DNA of 64,000 nt from Sphingomonas sp. (GTDB taxonomy: Bacteria > Pseudomonadota > Alphaproteobacteria > Sphingomonadales > Sphingomonadaceae): the NCBI RefSeq assembly GCF_030145815.1, contig NZ_JAIXHL010000003.1:186001-250000 (forward strand). The letters are read 5' to 3'. Positions 28,949 through 39,546 of this stretch are shown one piece after another. The notes below the pieces were generated by a model, which was not told where the DNA came from, searched no databases, and saw only the letters and a list, made by a program, of their open reading frames with translations. Position 1 is the first letter of the stretch. Each line of letters begins with the position of its first letter. Made by a program: the position numbers and the translations under genes.

Positions 28949-29278
28949 TCATGCGTCGGTCTTGCTTGCAGCAGCTTCCTTGGCGGCGGTGAAGGCCGAT
29001 CCGATGATCTTCCCGATCTGTTCCTTGGCGGCGTCGCGCTGGGGCAGGATCGCATCGATCTCGGCCTTGCCGGCTTCGCGCGCGGCGGCGGCGGCGGCCG
29101 TGGCGCCCTCCGCGAGGCGCTTGCCGACGGGGGCCAGCAGGTCCTTTTCCTGTTGCGGACGCGGGATCAGCGCGCCGATCACAGCACCCAGCGCGACCCC
29201 GCCGGCGACGAGCGCGATCGGGTTTTTCGTGAGTGCTTCGACAGTGCTGGGCTTTTGCGCCTGGCGGGGAGTGGTCAT
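28949..29278 (-). CDS. Small Ala-rich protein with one membrane segment
   Basis: This 109-residue protein has one short hydrophobic stretch (about residues 20-39, PIALVAGGVALGAVIGALIP) and then an Ala/Lys-rich amphipathic helical tail. I do not recognise a named family; the glycine-rich membrane segment after a short basic start resembles YtxH/DUF883-type stress proteins. The ATG at 29278 overlaps the stop of the DUF3618 gene by four bases. It is the last gene of a four-gene leftward operon of small membrane proteins. Confidence 0.75.
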   Translation of the reverse strand: MTTPRQAQKPSTVEALTKNPIALVAGGVALGAVIGALIPRPQQEKDLLAPVGKRLAEGATAAAAAAREAGKAEIDAILPQRDAAKEQIGKIIGSAFTAAKEAAASKTDA

Positions 29279-29634
29279 GTCGATGATCCTTTCTTCGGAC
29301 GGGTCTTGGTCTGCGATTTGGAGGCGGTGCTGCGCTTGTTCAAACTCGCCTTGGCCGCAGCGGTTGCACCGCCGACCAGCAAGCGTGTGAGCGGGCGGCG
29401 CGCGAGGAAGAGCAGGGCAACTCCGGCGACGGTGGCCACCGTGCGCGGATTGGCGCGAACCGTGGCGACGGTGTCGCGCGCGACGCCGATCGCGACATTC
29501 TCGACCGCATCCTGCGCCAGCGCCATCGGATTGAGCTTGTCCTGCATCCGCCCGAGCGTGCCAAACAGGCGGGCGCGCGCATTGCGGCTGCGGGCTTCGG
29601 CTTCGGTGAGATCGGTGGGGAGCGCTTCGCTCAT
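29275..29634 (-). CDS. DUF3618 family membrane protein
   Basis: This 119-residue protein holds [20 protein letters not shown], then [17 protein letters not shown], the conserved R-x-x-L-x-x-T-L-x-x-L-Q-x-K-L-N-P pattern of DUF3618. It has one membrane segment (about residues 66-79) and a Lys/Thr-rich tail. Function is unknown; it commonly neighbours a holin-X protein, as here. Both ends overlap the flanking cistrons by four bases. Confidence 0.88.
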   Translation of the reverse strand: MSEALPTDLTEAEARSRNARARLFGTLGRMQDKLNPMALAQDAVENVAIGVARDTVATVRANPRTVATVAGVALLFLARRPLTRLLVGGATAAAKASLNKRSTASKSQTKTRPKKGSST

Positions 29635-29972
29635 GGCACGTTCCGGGGGCGGACGGCACGACGATAGCGGGCGAGTGCGGCGCGACCCGCCAAGGCTGCG
29701 GCACCGAGCGCGGTGACCACCACGATCAGCGTGGCCAAGGCAGGGCCGACATGCGGGGACAGGATCAGTACCAACCCGACGATCAGTGCAATTGCCGCCG
29801 AGTTCGCGAGCAGGAATACCAGCGCGCCCAGGACGAGCGCAGCACGTGCGTCGCTCAGCCGAGCGAGCGCCAGCGCCTTCCAATAGGCAATCTCGGCATC
29901 GGCAAAGGCGCGCGCATCGGCGACTGCCTGAGCCGCCAATGCGCCGATGCTGTCATCTTCCCGTTCGTCCAC
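29631..29972 (-). CDS. Holin-X/DUF1469-like membrane protein
   Basis: This 113-residue protein has an N-terminal amphipathic helix ([20 protein letters not shown]) followed by two membrane segments (about residues 44-66 and 73-95). This is the layout of the putative holin superfamily X proteins widespread in Proteobacteria and Actinobacteria. Despite the name these are not established as phage lysis proteins; they are usually found with DUF3618 and YtxH/DUF883 genes in envelope-stress clusters, as here. Confidence 0.85.
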   Translation of the reverse strand: MDEREDDSIGALAAQAVADARAFADAEIAYWKALALARLSDARAALVLGALVFLLANSAAIALIVGLVLILSPHVGPALATLIVVVTALGAAALAGRAALARYRRAVRPRNVP

Positions 29973-29990
29973 TATGCCCCCCAGGCCATG

Positions 29991-30512
29991 TTACGCCTTG
30001 GTGCTGTCGTTGAGGTCACCCTTGTCGGCCAGGTCGCCAGCCGCATCGAGCCCCGACTTGAGCAGGCGCGCGAGGACGAAGCCGACACCGGCCGCGATGC
30101 CGACAGCGACCGCCGGGCTTTTTTTCACGAACTCGCGCGCGTCGTCGAGCAGGTCATCGACCTGTTTGCCCCGCAGCGATTCGGCAAGGCCGGAAATCTG
30201 GTCCGCGGCGGAGCGGGCGTATTGGCCATATTGCTCGCCAAGCTTTTCATCCACGGTTCCGGCGGCGTCGCGCATCATGTTCGAAAATTCGTCGAGAGCG
30301 CCGGTGGCCTTTTCCTTGCCCGTGTCGGCGAAGGAGCGGGCCTTGTCGCCGGCCTGACCGGCGAGCTTACCCGCCTCATCCCGGACGAACGCGCCAGCGC
30401 CGCGCTTGCCTTCTTCACCCGCAGTGCCGGTATTCTTGCTGGGCGGTGTCGCGACCAGTGCGTCGGTCGCGGGGTCCATGCTCTGGTCCTTGGGGAATGT
30501 TTCGTCAGCCAT
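29991..30512 (-). CDS. YqjD/CsbD-like stress protein with C-terminal membrane anchor
   Basis: This 173-residue protein has a polar N-terminus, a central amphipathic region rich in Ala, Asp, Glu and Lys (RDEAGKLAGQAGDKARSFAD, AADQISGLAESLRGKQVDD) and a C-terminal membrane segment KSPAVAVGIAAGVGFVLARL. This is the DUF883/YqjD pattern, in which the anchor holds a ribosome-binding or envelope-associated helix. The ATG at 30512 has AGAAGGGAT upstream and was chosen over a frame extension to 30833. It is the first gene of the leftward operon and diverges from eno. Confidence 0.82.
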   Translation of the reverse strand: MADETFPKDQSMDPATDALVATPPSKNTGTAGEEGKRGAGAFVRDEAGKLAGQAGDKARSFADTGKEKATGALDEFSNMMRDAAGTVDEKLGEQYGQYARSAADQISGLAESLRGKQVDDLLDDAREFVKKSPAVAVGIAAGVGFVLARLLKSGLDAAGDLADKGDLNDSTKA

Positions 30513-30654
30513 CGCTCGAATCCCTTCTAATGGTTCGTCCAGACAACCATGGCGCGGCGCGAGGGTTCCGCGCCATCCGTGATTTGCCCAGCGGCGACGA
30601 ACGGGATAGAGGCCCGCGCGACACCGGCGCCGCCGGACTCTGGACCCAAGGTAG

Positions 30655-31944
<1,290 letters not shown>

Positions 31945-31975
31945 TCGCCGAATCGGTTTAGGCGAGATTAACCAG

Positions 31976-32287
31976 ATGAGCCGGTCCACTCCGTTCAATA
32001 CGATCCTGCGTCGCGCCGGCCTGCCGGCTGTGGCGATCATTCTGATGGGCTTTTTTGCCTATTCGGCAGTGCTGGGTCCGAACGGAGTGCTGGTTTACGG
32101 CGACTATAAGCGCCAGCTGGAGGTCAAAAAGGCCGAGCTGGCCAAGCTGGAGGCGCAGCGGGCACAGCTGCGTAACCGGGTGGCGCTGCTCAAGCAGAGC
32201 GGCGCCGATCCCGACATGGTCGATGAGCTGACCCGCAAGAAACTCAACGTCGTTCACCCCGACGAGGTCATCGTCACCCTCGACTGA
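31976..32287 (+). CDS. ftsB: FtsB/DivIC-type cell division protein
   Basis: This 103-residue protein has an N-terminal membrane helix (about residues 15-33, GLPAVAIILMGFFAYSAVL), a periplasmic coiled coil (RQLEVKKAELAKLEAQRAQL, then RNRVALLKQSG) and DPDMVDELTRKKLNVVHPDE, the septum-formation-initiator pattern D-x-D-x-x-E-E-x-A-R. FtsB links FtsL and FtsQ in the divisome. The ATG at 31976 gives the normal short cytoplasmic tail. The position after eno supports the call. Confidence 0.9.
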   Translation: MSRSTPFNTILRRAGLPAVAIILMGFFAYSAVLGPNGVLVYGDYKRQLEVKKAELAKLEAQRAQLRNRVALLKQSGADPDMVDELTRKKLNVVHPDEVIVTLD

Positions 32288-32311
32288 TCCCGCGATTTGG
32301 CGTGATTTGAT

Positions 32312-32347
32312 CCCCCGGGGCGGCTATCGCGGTGCCCGGGGGGCTTT
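32312..32347 (+). terminator. GC-rich stem-loop between ftsB and the acyltransferase gene
   Basis: CCCCCGGGGC at 32312-32321 pairs with GCCCGGGGGG at 32334-32343 with one mismatch, followed by CTTTA. It fits a weak terminator for eno-ftsB. The right arm also contains the G-run just before the next ATG (32348), so the hairpin could mask that gene's ribosome-binding region. Confidence 0.45.
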
Positions 32348-33412
32348 ATGAGAGCAGCGGTTCAACCGGGCGATCGGCTCGACTGGCTCGACTATGCGCG
32401 CTTCGCGTCCGCGCTGGTCGTGATGCTCTATCACTATCTGGTCGTGGGAACTGACCCGCGGATCGCGCCTGATGTTTCTGGGTTTGGGCTGGCTGCGGAA
32501 ATCGCCAGCTATGGCCCGATCGCCGTATTCGCGTTCATGCTGATCAGCGGCATGGTGATCACCCAGGTGGCGCAGCAACAGGATGCAGCAACCTTTGCGG
32601 TGCATCGAATCGTGCGCGTCTATCCGCTTTATCTGTTCGCAATGATCCTGACTGCAAGCATCGGTTTGTTCGGACCGGAGCGGTTCCATACGACGTGGCG
32701 CGAGTTGCTGGCCAACCTGTTCATCAACGCGCCCCTGTTCGGGGAGCGCTATGTCATTGGCATCACCTGGACGCTGGTGCTGGAGGTGGCATTCTACATC
32801 GCGGTGTTCGGCGCGATTGTTTCGGGAATGATGCACCGGGTGCAGTATCTCGTCGCGGGATGGGTGATGCTGCTGTTCGCCGGACTCTTCCTGCCGTGGC
32901 GGTTGCCGCTGCTGAGTTGGGAATACGCCTTCATCGCTTCGGGCGCGGTGCTGGCACTGTGGTATCAGCGGCGGAACGCGCGGTTAAATCTGGCGCTGCT
33001 CGCCCTCTCGCTGGTTCCGGGGCTGGGATATGTTGTCCATACGGCGCGGGCGAGCGGATTTGACCCCTATATCGGAGTGGCGATCACACTGGGGATCGTC
33101 GGACTTTTTCTAGGGATGCGAGGCCGCAATCCGCGACTGCCCCATGCGCGGCGGATCGGGCTGATGACCTATTCGCTTTACCTGCTCCATTTTCGCATCG
33201 GGCTGACCTTTTTCTTCTGGTGGATGACCGAGGTGAACAAATGGTGGGTGGTGATCGGCACCTGCATCTTCATGGTCGCGCTGAGCTTTCTGGTGGATGA
33301 TGTGATCGAGTTCCGCCTGCGCGGCCTGTGGAAGCAATGGGTGACGCGCATTGTCGTGGAGCCGATTGCCGCGCTCTACCGGCGCTTGCGGCCAGTGCCA
33401 GCCGAACCGTAG
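32348..33412 (+). CDS. Acyltransferase family 3 membrane protein
   Basis: This 354-residue protein with about ten membrane helices starts RLDWLDYARFASALVVMLYH, containing the R-x-x-x-x-D/R-H catalytic neighbourhood of the acyltransferase-3 (OafA/NodX) family. It continues with FMLISGMVITQVAQQ, VHRIVRVYPLYLFAMI (the R-x-x-R-l-x-P motif), and ITWTLVLEVAFYI. These enzymes O-acylate surface glycans or lipids at the inner membrane. The substrate is unknown; no glycan genes adjoin it. Confidence 0.88.
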   Translation: MRAAVQPGDRLDWLDYARFASALVVMLYHYLVVGTDPRIAPDVSGFGLAAEIASYGPIAVFAFMLISGMVITQVAQQQDAATFAVHRIVRVYPLYLFAMILTASIGLFGPERFHTTWRELLANLFINAPLFGERYVIGITWTLVLEVAFYIAVFGAIVSGMMHRVQYLVAGWVMLLFAGLFLPWRLPLLSWEYAFIASGAVLALWYQRRNARLNLALLALSLVPGLGYVVHTARASGFDPYIGVAITLGIVGLFLGMRGRNPRLPHARRIGLMTYSLYLLHFRIGLTFFFWWMTEVNKWWVVIGTCIFMVALSFLVDDVIEFRLRGLWKQWVTRIVVEPIAALYRRLRPVPAEP

Positions 33413-33510
33413 CGTTAGATGCGTTCGATACTGCCGGCGCTTGCCATTGCGCCCGGTGCAATATCCGGCCTATAGGGCCGCTTCCATCTTTCCCCAGGAT
33501 GAGGATCATC

Positions 33511-34560
33511 GTGGCAAAATCCCCGGCCAAAGGCCGCATTATCGAACCAGCTCCGACCAACCGCGAGCGCCCAAACGAACCAAAACGGTACGAGGCCTCG
33601 AAGGAGGAGCTGCTCGAATTCTACCGCCAGATGCTGCTCATCCGCCGTTTCGAGGAAAAGGCGGGCCAGCTCTACGGCCTCGGCTTCATCGGCGGCTTCT
33701 GTCACCTGTATATCGGGCAGGAAGCGGTCGCAGTCGGCCTGCAGTCGGCACTGGATGGCGAGAAGGATTCGGTGATTACCGGCTATCGCGACCATGGCCA
33801 CATGCTCGCATACGGCATCGATCCCAAGGAGATCATGGCTGAGCTGACCGGTCGCGCCGCGGGCATCAGCCGCGGCAAGGGCGGGTCGATGCACATGTTC
33901 TCGACCGAGAAGAAGTTCTACGGCGGCCACGGCATCGTCGGCGCGCAGGTCTCGCTCGGCGCCGGCCTTGCCTTTGCGCACAAGTATCGCGGTGACGGTG
34001 GCGTCGCCATGGCCTATTTCGGCGACGGTGCCGCGAACCAGGGTCAGGTCTATGAGACCTTCAACATGGCCGAGCTGTGGAAGCTTCCGATCATCTTCGT
34101 GATCGAGAACAATCAGTACGCCATGGGCACCAGCGTCAATCGCGCTTCGTCCGAGGACCAGCTGTACAAGCGTGGCGAGAGCTTCCGCATTCCGGGCATC
34201 CAGGTCGACGGCATGGACGTGCTGGCGTGCCGTGGTGCAGCCGAGGAAGCGCTGGCGTGGGTCCGTGCGGGCAAGGGGCCGATCATCCTGGAGATGAAGA
34301 CCTATCGCTATCGCGGCCATTCGATGTCCGACCCGGCCAAATATCGCTCGCGCGACGAGGTTCAGTCGGTGCGCGAGAAGAGCGACCCGATCGAAGGCGT
34401 GAAGAAGGAACTCGAAGCGATCGGCGTCAAGGAAGACGAGCTGAAGGCGATCGAGGCCGAGATCCGCAAGGCGGTGAACGAGTCGGCCGACTTTGCCGAG
34501 CAGGCACCCGAGCCGGATCCCGCCGAGCTGTATACCGACGTACTGGTGGAGACGTACTGA
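33511..34560 (+). CDS. pdhA: Pyruvate dehydrogenase E1 component, alpha subunit
   Basis: This protein of about 349 residues, with the beta subunit, decarboxylates pyruvate using thiamine diphosphate. It has [53 protein letters not shown], the thiamine site [17 protein letters not shown] and [13 protein letters not shown], and the phosphorylation-loop-like [21 protein letters not shown] used the GTG at 33511 (MAKSPAKG), which has GAGG upstream and matches the usual short Lys/Pro-rich N-terminus; an ATG at 33499 would add four residues. pdhB follows one base after the stop. Confidence 0.96.
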   Translation: MAKSPAKGRIIEPAPTNRERPNEPKRYEASKEELLEFYRQMLLIRRFEEKAGQLYGLGFIGGFCHLYIGQEAVAVGLQSALDGEKDSVITGYRDHGHMLAYGIDPKEIMAELTGRAAGISRGKGGSMHMFSTEKKFYGGHGIVGAQVSLGAGLAFAHKYRGDGGVAMAYFGDGAANQGQVYETFNMAELWKLPIIFVIENNQYAMGTSVNRASSEDQLYKRGESFRIPGIQVDGMDVLACRGAAEEALAWVRAGKGPIILEMKTYRYRGHSMSDPAKYRSRDEVQSVREKSDPIEGVKKELEAIGVKEDELKAIEAEIRKAVNESADFAEQAPEPDPAELYTDVLVETY

Positions 34561-34561
34561 C

Positions 34562-35944
34562 ATGGCGATCGAGCTGAAAATGCCCGCGCTCTCGCCCACG
34601 ATGGAAGAGGGAACCCTCGCCAAGTGGCTGGTGAAGGAAGGCGATACGATCAAGTCGGGCGACATCATCGCCGAGATCGAAACCGACAAGGCGACGATGG
34701 AATTCGAAGCCGTCGATGAAGGCACGCTGGCGCAGATCCTGGTGGCCGAAGGCACCGACGGCGTGAAGGTCGGCACCGTGATCGCGACGATCGCGGCCGA
34801 GGGCGAGGATGCTTCGGCTCCTGCGCCTGCCGCTGCTCCGGCACCTGCGCCGGAAGCGCCCAAGGCTTCGGAAGAGCCGAAAAAGGCTGATAGCGGCACC
34901 AAACAGCTTGCCAGCGACAAGGCGGCAAGCGTGGCCGATCCGGAGGTCCCGGCGGGCACCGAGATGGTCAAGACGACCGTCCGCGAAGCGCTGCGCGATG
35001 CGATGGCCGAGGAAATGCGCTCGGACGATCGCGTGTTCGTGATGGGCGAGGAAGTCGCGGAATATCAGGGCGCCTACAAGGTGACCCAGGGTCTGCTCGA
35101 CGAGTTCGGCCCGCGCCGCGTGATTGACACGCCGATTACCGAGTACGGCTTTGCCGGCATCGGGTCGGGCGCGGCGATGGGCGGCCTCAAGCCGATCGTC
35201 GAGTTCATGACGTTCAACTTCGCGATGCAGGCGATCGACCACATCATCAACTCGGCTGCGAAGACCAACTACATGTCCGGTGGCCAGATGCGCTGCCCGA
35301 TCGTGTTCCGTGGGCCGAACGGCGCGGCGAGCCGCGTCGGCGCGCAGCACAGCCAGAACTACGGCCCGTGGTATGCCAGCGTTCCGGGCCTGATCGTGAT
35401 CGCCCCGTACGATGCGGCGGACGCCAAGGGCCTGCTCAAGGCGGCGATCCGGTCGGAAGACCCGGTCGTGTTCCTCGAGAATGAGCTGATGTACGGGCGC
35501 AGCTTCGACGTTCCCAAGCTGGACGATTGGGTGCTGCCGATCGGCAAGGCGCGCATCGTCCGCGAGGGCAAGGACGTCACGCTGGTCAGCTATTCGATCG
35601 GCGTCGGCGTTGCGCTCGAAGCCGCGGAGAAGCTGGCGGGCGAGGGCATCGAGGCGGAGGTGATCGACCTGCGCACGCTGCGCCCGCTCGACACCGACAC
35701 GGTGCTCAAGAGCCTGAAGAAGACCAACCGCATGGTGGTGGTCGAGGAAGGCTGGCCGGTCTGTTCGATCGCCTCGGAAATCATCGCGGTGTGCATGGAG
35801 CAGGGCTTCGACGATCTCGACGCCCCGGTGATCCGCGTGACCAACGAGGATGTGCCGCTGCCTTATGCCGCGAACCTTGAAAAGCTCGCGCTGATTACCG
35901 CCGACAAGGTGGTCGCCGGGGTGAAGAAGGTTACCTATCGCTGA
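34562..35944 (+). CDS. pdhB: Pyruvate dehydrogenase E1 component, beta subunit, with N-terminal lipoyl domain
   Basis: This 460-residue protein is longer than a plain E1-beta because residues 1-80 form a biotinyl-lipoyl domain ([20 protein letters not shown]; the lipoyl Lys lies in [17 protein letters not shown]), followed by an Ala/Pro linker. The E1-beta part has [60 protein letters not shown] and the C-terminal TPP_C domain [20 protein letters not shown]. Lipoylated E1-beta is known in alphaproteobacteria. The E2 and E3 genes are not in the window. Confidence 0.97.
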   Translation: MAIELKMPALSPTMEEGTLAKWLVKEGDTIKSGDIIAEIETDKATMEFEAVDEGTLAQILVAEGTDGVKVGTVIATIAAEGEDASAPAPAAAPAPAPEAPKASEEPKKADSGTKQLASDKAASVADPEVPAGTEMVKTTVREALRDAMAEEMRSDDRVFVMGEEVAEYQGAYKVTQGLLDEFGPRRVIDTPITEYGFAGIGSGAAMGGLKPIVEFMTFNFAMQAIDHIINSAAKTNYMSGGQMRCPIVFRGPNGAASRVGAQHSQNYGPWYASVPGLIVIAPYDAADAKGLLKAAIRSEDPVVFLENELMYGRSFDVPKLDDWVLPIGKARIVREGKDVTLVSYSIGVGVALEAAEKLAGEGIEAEVIDLRTLRPLDTDTVLKSLKKTNRMVVVEEGWPVCSIASEIIAVCMEQGFDDLDAPVIRVTNEDVPLPYAANLEKLALITADKVVAGVKKVTYR

Positions 35945-35951
35945 GACTTGG

Positions 35952-35980
35952 AGCCCCTCTCCTGACGGAGAGGGGCTTAA
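35952..35980 (+). terminator. Terminator after pdhB
   Basis: AGCCCCTCTCC at 35952-35962, loop TGAC, and GGAGAGGGGCT at 35967-35977 form an eleven-pair stem followed by TAA. It lies between the convergent pdhB and TadE-like stops and is related in composition to the other GC-rich palindromes. Confidence 0.65.
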
Positions 35981-35986
35981 TCCCAT

Positions 35987-36658
35987 TCAGCAGGTCGACG
36001 CGGTTTCGCCGCTGACCTGGTGCACGCCATTGGTGCCGCCCACGGTATCGCGGCGATCGCGCACCATCATCGATGCTTCCTCACGGAAGCTCGTGTTGGG
36101 GGCAAGGGCCGCGCGGAACAGCGGCTGATATTCGTAATAGACTTCGACATACATGGTGACGCCATCGCTCGGTGCGGTCGCGAGGCGCCCGGTCTTGCCC
36201 ATGCCATTGAGGTTTGCGGTGCCCGCCGCGCCATAAGCAGACGCCTGCGATGTCTTGTTGCCGCGGCAGCGTTGCCAGCGGATGCGGTTCTTGCCGCTGT
36301 TGGCGGGATCTGGCTCAAGGCTCGAGATGATCACCCGACCGTTGCGGAACAGGTCCAGTTCCCCCGACTGGAGGCCGGCGCCGGTCAGCAGGTCGTTGAT
36401 ATCGGCTTCGCTGATCGTCTTTGCCTGAAGCTGGCTGCCCGACCCGATCCGCGCGGCGTTGTCGGCAAGGTGCAGCGCGATCTGGCTGATCCGCATCCGG
36501 CTGGTGATGTAGCTGGTCAGCTCGGCCCCGACGAGGCTGAGCGTCAGCAGCAGCGGTAGCGACAGCGCGAATTCGAGCAGAGCAAGGCCGCCCTGGTCCC
36601 GCCCGAGCGTTCGCAGGTTGCGGCGCTGCCAGGAGAGGCGGGCGCTCACAGCAGACAC
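35987..36658 (-). CDS. TadE-family pseudopilin-like protein
   Basis: This 223-residue protein begins with a basic segment and then DQGGLALLEFALSLPLLLTL, the TadE signature (a Glu five residues into the hydrophobic helix after a Gly-rich stretch). The remainder is a periplasmic domain. TadE/TadF minor pseudopilins are processed by a TadV-type peptidase and form part of the Flp pilus system. It is the last gene of a three-gene leftward group and overlaps the 3' end of the preceding one by 13 bases. No tad motor or secretin genes are in the window. Confidence 0.85.
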   Translation of the reverse strand: MSAVSARLSWQRRNLRTLGRDQGGLALLEFALSLPLLLTLSLVGAELTSYITSRMRISQIALHLADNAARIGSGSQLQAKTISEADINDLLTGAGLQSGELDLFRNGRVIISSLEPDPANSGKNRIRWQRCRGNKTSQASAYGAAGTANLNGMGKTGRLATAPSDGVTMYVEVYYEYQPLFRAALAPNTSFREEASMMVRDRRDTVGGTNGVHQVSGETASTC

Positions 36659-37416
36659 AGCCCTAGCAATCCGAGGCCACAGCTTGCCGTAGGGGTCGGG
36701 CTCGGCGTGGGGCTGGCCGAGCTGCTGGAGGTTGGCGTCGGAGACGGGGAACCGGTGTTCACCGGCGTCGGCGATGCCTCGATCGCAGCGGGGCAGTTGC
36801 GGACCTGGCTGCTGCCGTAGCTACCCTGATCGCCATAAGGCTGGTTGCGCAACACGGTCGACGCGGTGACTGTGGTCGTGCGCGACCCGCCGATCAGATT
36901 GTAGAGCGGGAAGACGCGTGGATAGCTGGCGGTGACGGTGTAGAGCGTCGCGTCCTTCGCGCCACCTTGCCCCGCATTGCCGCCGTCACGGTCCCAGGCG
37001 TTATTGCGGTTGGCGTCCTGATAGGGTTCGCTGCCGTCGCAGACGCCATTGCCGTTGGTGTCGGTCCAGGTTTCGGCACGGGCGGCCGAAGCCTCAGAGA
37101 AAGTGCGGTAATAGCGGCGGTTGATGGTGATCGTGGCGTTGTTCGCCAGCGCCTTGACCTGCGCTTTCACCTTCTCGTCCAGAGCATTCTGCGCCGACAC
37201 TTCGCTAGCGCTTTCCAGCGTGGAGTCGCGCGCGGTTTTCTGCACCACGCCCTGCAGCGCTGCGCGGGTGTAGAGCGTATGGGCGACGTCGAACGCGCCC
37301 AGCAGCACGAGCCCAAGGACGGGTGCCACCATCGCAAACTCGACGATGGTGGCACCCGACTCGTCGCGCCGGAGCGCGCCGGGGGCAAAGCGGCGGAGGG
37401 AGAATCGCCGCTTCAC
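36646..37416 (-). CDS. TadE/TadG-like protein with Ca-binding-type loops and Pro/Ser/Thr tail
   Basis: This 256-residue protein has the pseudopilin start DESGATIVEFAMVAPVLGLV (about residues 18-37) and a periplasmic domain. At about residues 117-143 there are two Asp/Asn-rich loops, DTNGNGVCDGSEPY and DANRNNAWDRDGG, matching the D-x-N-x-N/D-G-x-x-D pattern of dockerin/thrombospondin-3-type calcium sites. A low-complexity TPVNTGSPSPTPTSSSSASP stretch precedes a hydrophobic end CGLGLLGLCLL. It overlaps the large VWA gene upstream by four bases. Pilus-associated surface exposure is likely. Confidence 0.82.
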   Translation of the reverse strand: MKRRFSLRRFAPGALRRDESGATIVEFAMVAPVLGLVLLGAFDVAHTLYTRAALQGVVQKTARDSTLESASEVSAQNALDEKVKAQVKALANNATITINRRYYRTFSEASAARAETWTDTNGNGVCDGSEPYQDANRNNAWDRDGGNAGQGGAKDATLYTVTASYPRVFPLYNLIGGSRTTTVTASTVLRNQPYGDQGSYGSSQVRNCPAAIEASPTPVNTGSPSPTPTSSSSASPTPSPTPTASCGLGLLGLCLL

Positions 37417-39455
37417 CGGGTAAGCCTCAACTGAGAGATCTGGTCCGCGATCGAGCGGAAGGTGTTTTGCAGGTCGGTCGCGTTACGCGCGGCGAAATAG
37501 CGGCCGGGCGTGGCGCAGCTTTGCATCATCCCCTCGATGGTCGTGCTCGACGCGCCGAACCAGATTACCCAAAGGGTAATGTTCTTGTTCTTGACCGCCG
37601 TGCAGATCGCCTGGGTGCGGGCATTGACCTGCTGCGTGATCGTGCCGGTGGTCAGACAGCCCCCGGTGGGCGCGCTCGATGGGTCGGTCGTGCGGCGGTC
37701 GAGCCACGGGAAGCCATAGGCCGCATAGTCGGTGTCGCCCGTGCAGGCCTCACCGTCGGTCATGAAGATCAGGTGGCGTTCGATCTCGCCGCCCTGCGAG
37801 GTGTATTCATTCTCCGAGCGAAAGATCCCGGTCGGCGAAATGAAGCGCGCGCCCCACAACAGGCCGATGTCGTGATAGGTGTTGCCGTTAGGGGTAAGGC
37901 CATCGACATAGGATTCGAAGGTCGAGGCGGTCGGCCACGACTGGAGCTTTTTCGCCTCTTCCGGGCAATAATAGGGGACATTGTTGTAATAGTCGGCCGT
38001 CGTAAGCGCTTCGTTCCGGTCGAGTTCCGACCAGTAATATTGCACGTCGCGCGCAAAGATCGCGCCGGGAAGGGCCGGTCCCCACAATGTGCTCGGGTCG
38101 CCCGAATTCGGGACGAGATCGATGTCCAGATCCTTGGCCCCCGATGGGATCGGGCTGTAGCTGGATTGCGAGACCGTCTGGCGCTCTTCGATACAGCCGT
38201 CCCAGGTCAGGCTGCGCGCGGCACCCTGATAGCCGATCGGCAGGCTGACCGAATTGTTCCAGCTGGTGCCGTTCTTCAGGCCGCTGATATTGTGCGTGAT
38301 CTGGGCATAGCGCCAGCGGTTGAAGGTCTGGGTGGTCGTCTCGGTCCCGGTATCGGTGCGCGTCCAGTAACGCGTGACCACCACGTCACGGCTGCGCCGC
38401 TGAATGCGGCAGCGATCGTCACTGCTGCGATAGCTGGCCCGGTATTCGTAGCGCCAGCCGTCCTGCTGAGTTTCCCAAGTGGTGGTGCGTGGGTTCCCGC
38501 TTCCTTCCTGATAATTTTGGGTCGAGGGCGATCCGGTGTAGTTGATTTCACCGTCCGGCGGCACCTGGCTGCTGCACCAGCTGCTGGTGACGTCATAGGT
38601 CGTGCTGATCGTGCTCCAGCCGCTCGTGCTGCCCTGCTGAATGTTCGGGCTGCCGGTTTCGGTTGCGCTGCCCTGGCTCCACGTCGTCGAGGTCGACGTG
38701 GTGAACTGCGCCTCGCGCGACTGGTAGGGCCAGCTATCGGCGATGAAGCTGGTCGGCAGCAGCTTTCCGACGTTGACGTTGGTCGCATAGGGCATGAAGC
38801 CAAAGCGGATCTGGACCGTGCTGCTGGTCCCGCCGGATGGCGCGCCGCCTGCGCAATTCTCCGCCGTGTCGAGCCGCGCGACGATTTCGTAGAAGCACTT
38901 CACCGCCGACTTGAGCGCTTGCATCTTGGTCTGGCTGTCGGTTGAAACCGCCTTGCTGCCCATCGACCCGGTCGTATCGAGCACGAACATCACGTCGGTG
39001 TTGGGCAGGCGCATTTCGGCGTCGCAGGTGACGCTGAGCGTTTCGGTCGTCTTGCCCAGCACGCGCATCAGCGTCATCGGCAGCGTGGCGCTGGCGGTGC
39101 CGGTGACCTTGCCCGCGCTTTCGGTGAAGCTACGCGTGACCGAGGCTGCACCATAAGGGCTGGCCTGAATGTTCGCGTCAAAGAAGCGCTCGGCCGCAGT
39201 CCGCGCCGCATAGCTGTTGAACGCCCAGGTACCGCCGCCCATCTGCTTGCGCCCGGCGAGCGCGCCGGCGTCACAGGCATGTTGCAGGCGCGTCTTGACG
39301 ATGTACATGCGGCTCAGATCGACACCGCCGCCGACCATGCCCGCCAGCGGGATCAGCGACGCGGCAATGATTGCAAGCGTGTTGCCGCGCTTGTCGCGCG
39401 CAAGTGCAGCCATGCTGCTGCGGGCGCTGGTCAGGACGGTTGAGCGCGACGGCAT
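37413..39455 (-). CDS. TadG-like pilus assembly protein with von Willebrand factor A domain
   Basis: This 680-residue protein starts with a basic N-terminus and RGNTLAIIAASLIPLAGMVG, the TadG/TadE-like N-terminal helix (about residues 20-42). A von Willebrand A domain begins at NTDVMFVLDTTGSMGSKAVS, whose DTTGSMGS is the DxSxS-type MIDAS metal site, interrupted by a long Ser/Thr/Trp-rich insertion (about residues 220-440). It resumes near IFMTDGEACTGDTDYAAYGF and VIWFGASSTTIEGM. It probably mediates adhesion or pilus assembly outside the inner membrane. It is first in the three-gene operon. Confidence 0.87.
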   Translation of the reverse strand: MPSRSTVLTSARSSMAALARDKRGNTLAIIAASLIPLAGMVGGGVDLSRMYIVKTRLQHACDAGALAGRKQMGGGTWAFNSYAARTAAERFFDANIQASPYGAASVTRSFTESAGKVTGTASATLPMTLMRVLGKTTETLSVTCDAEMRLPNTDVMFVLDTTGSMGSKAVSTDSQTKMQALKSAVKCFYEIVARLDTAENCAGGAPSGGTSSTVQIRFGFMPYATNVNVGKLLPTSFIADSWPYQSREAQFTTSTSTTWSQGSATETGSPNIQQGSTSGWSTISTTYDVTSSWCSSQVPPDGEINYTGSPSTQNYQEGSGNPRTTTWETQQDGWRYEYRASYRSSDDRCRIQRRSRDVVVTRYWTRTDTGTETTTQTFNRWRYAQITHNISGLKNGTSWNNSVSLPIGYQGAARSLTWDGCIEERQTVSQSSYSPIPSGAKDLDIDLVPNSGDPSTLWGPALPGAIFARDVQYYWSELDRNEALTTADYYNNVPYYCPEEAKKLQSWPTASTFESYVDGLTPNGNTYHDIGLLWGARFISPTGIFRSENEYTSQGGEIERHLIFMTDGEACTGDTDYAAYGFPWLDRRTTDPSSAPTGGCLTTGTITQQVNARTQAICTAVKNKNITLWVIWFGASSTTIEGMMQSCATPGRYFAARNATDLQNTFRSIADQISQLRLTR

Positions 39456-39546
39456 GCTATGGGATCCCCGGTTCCTGGATCCGCTATGCGCGAAATTGGG
39501 CTAACGGGGATTGAAGGCGCATGGTTAATGCTGGGGTTACCAATAT

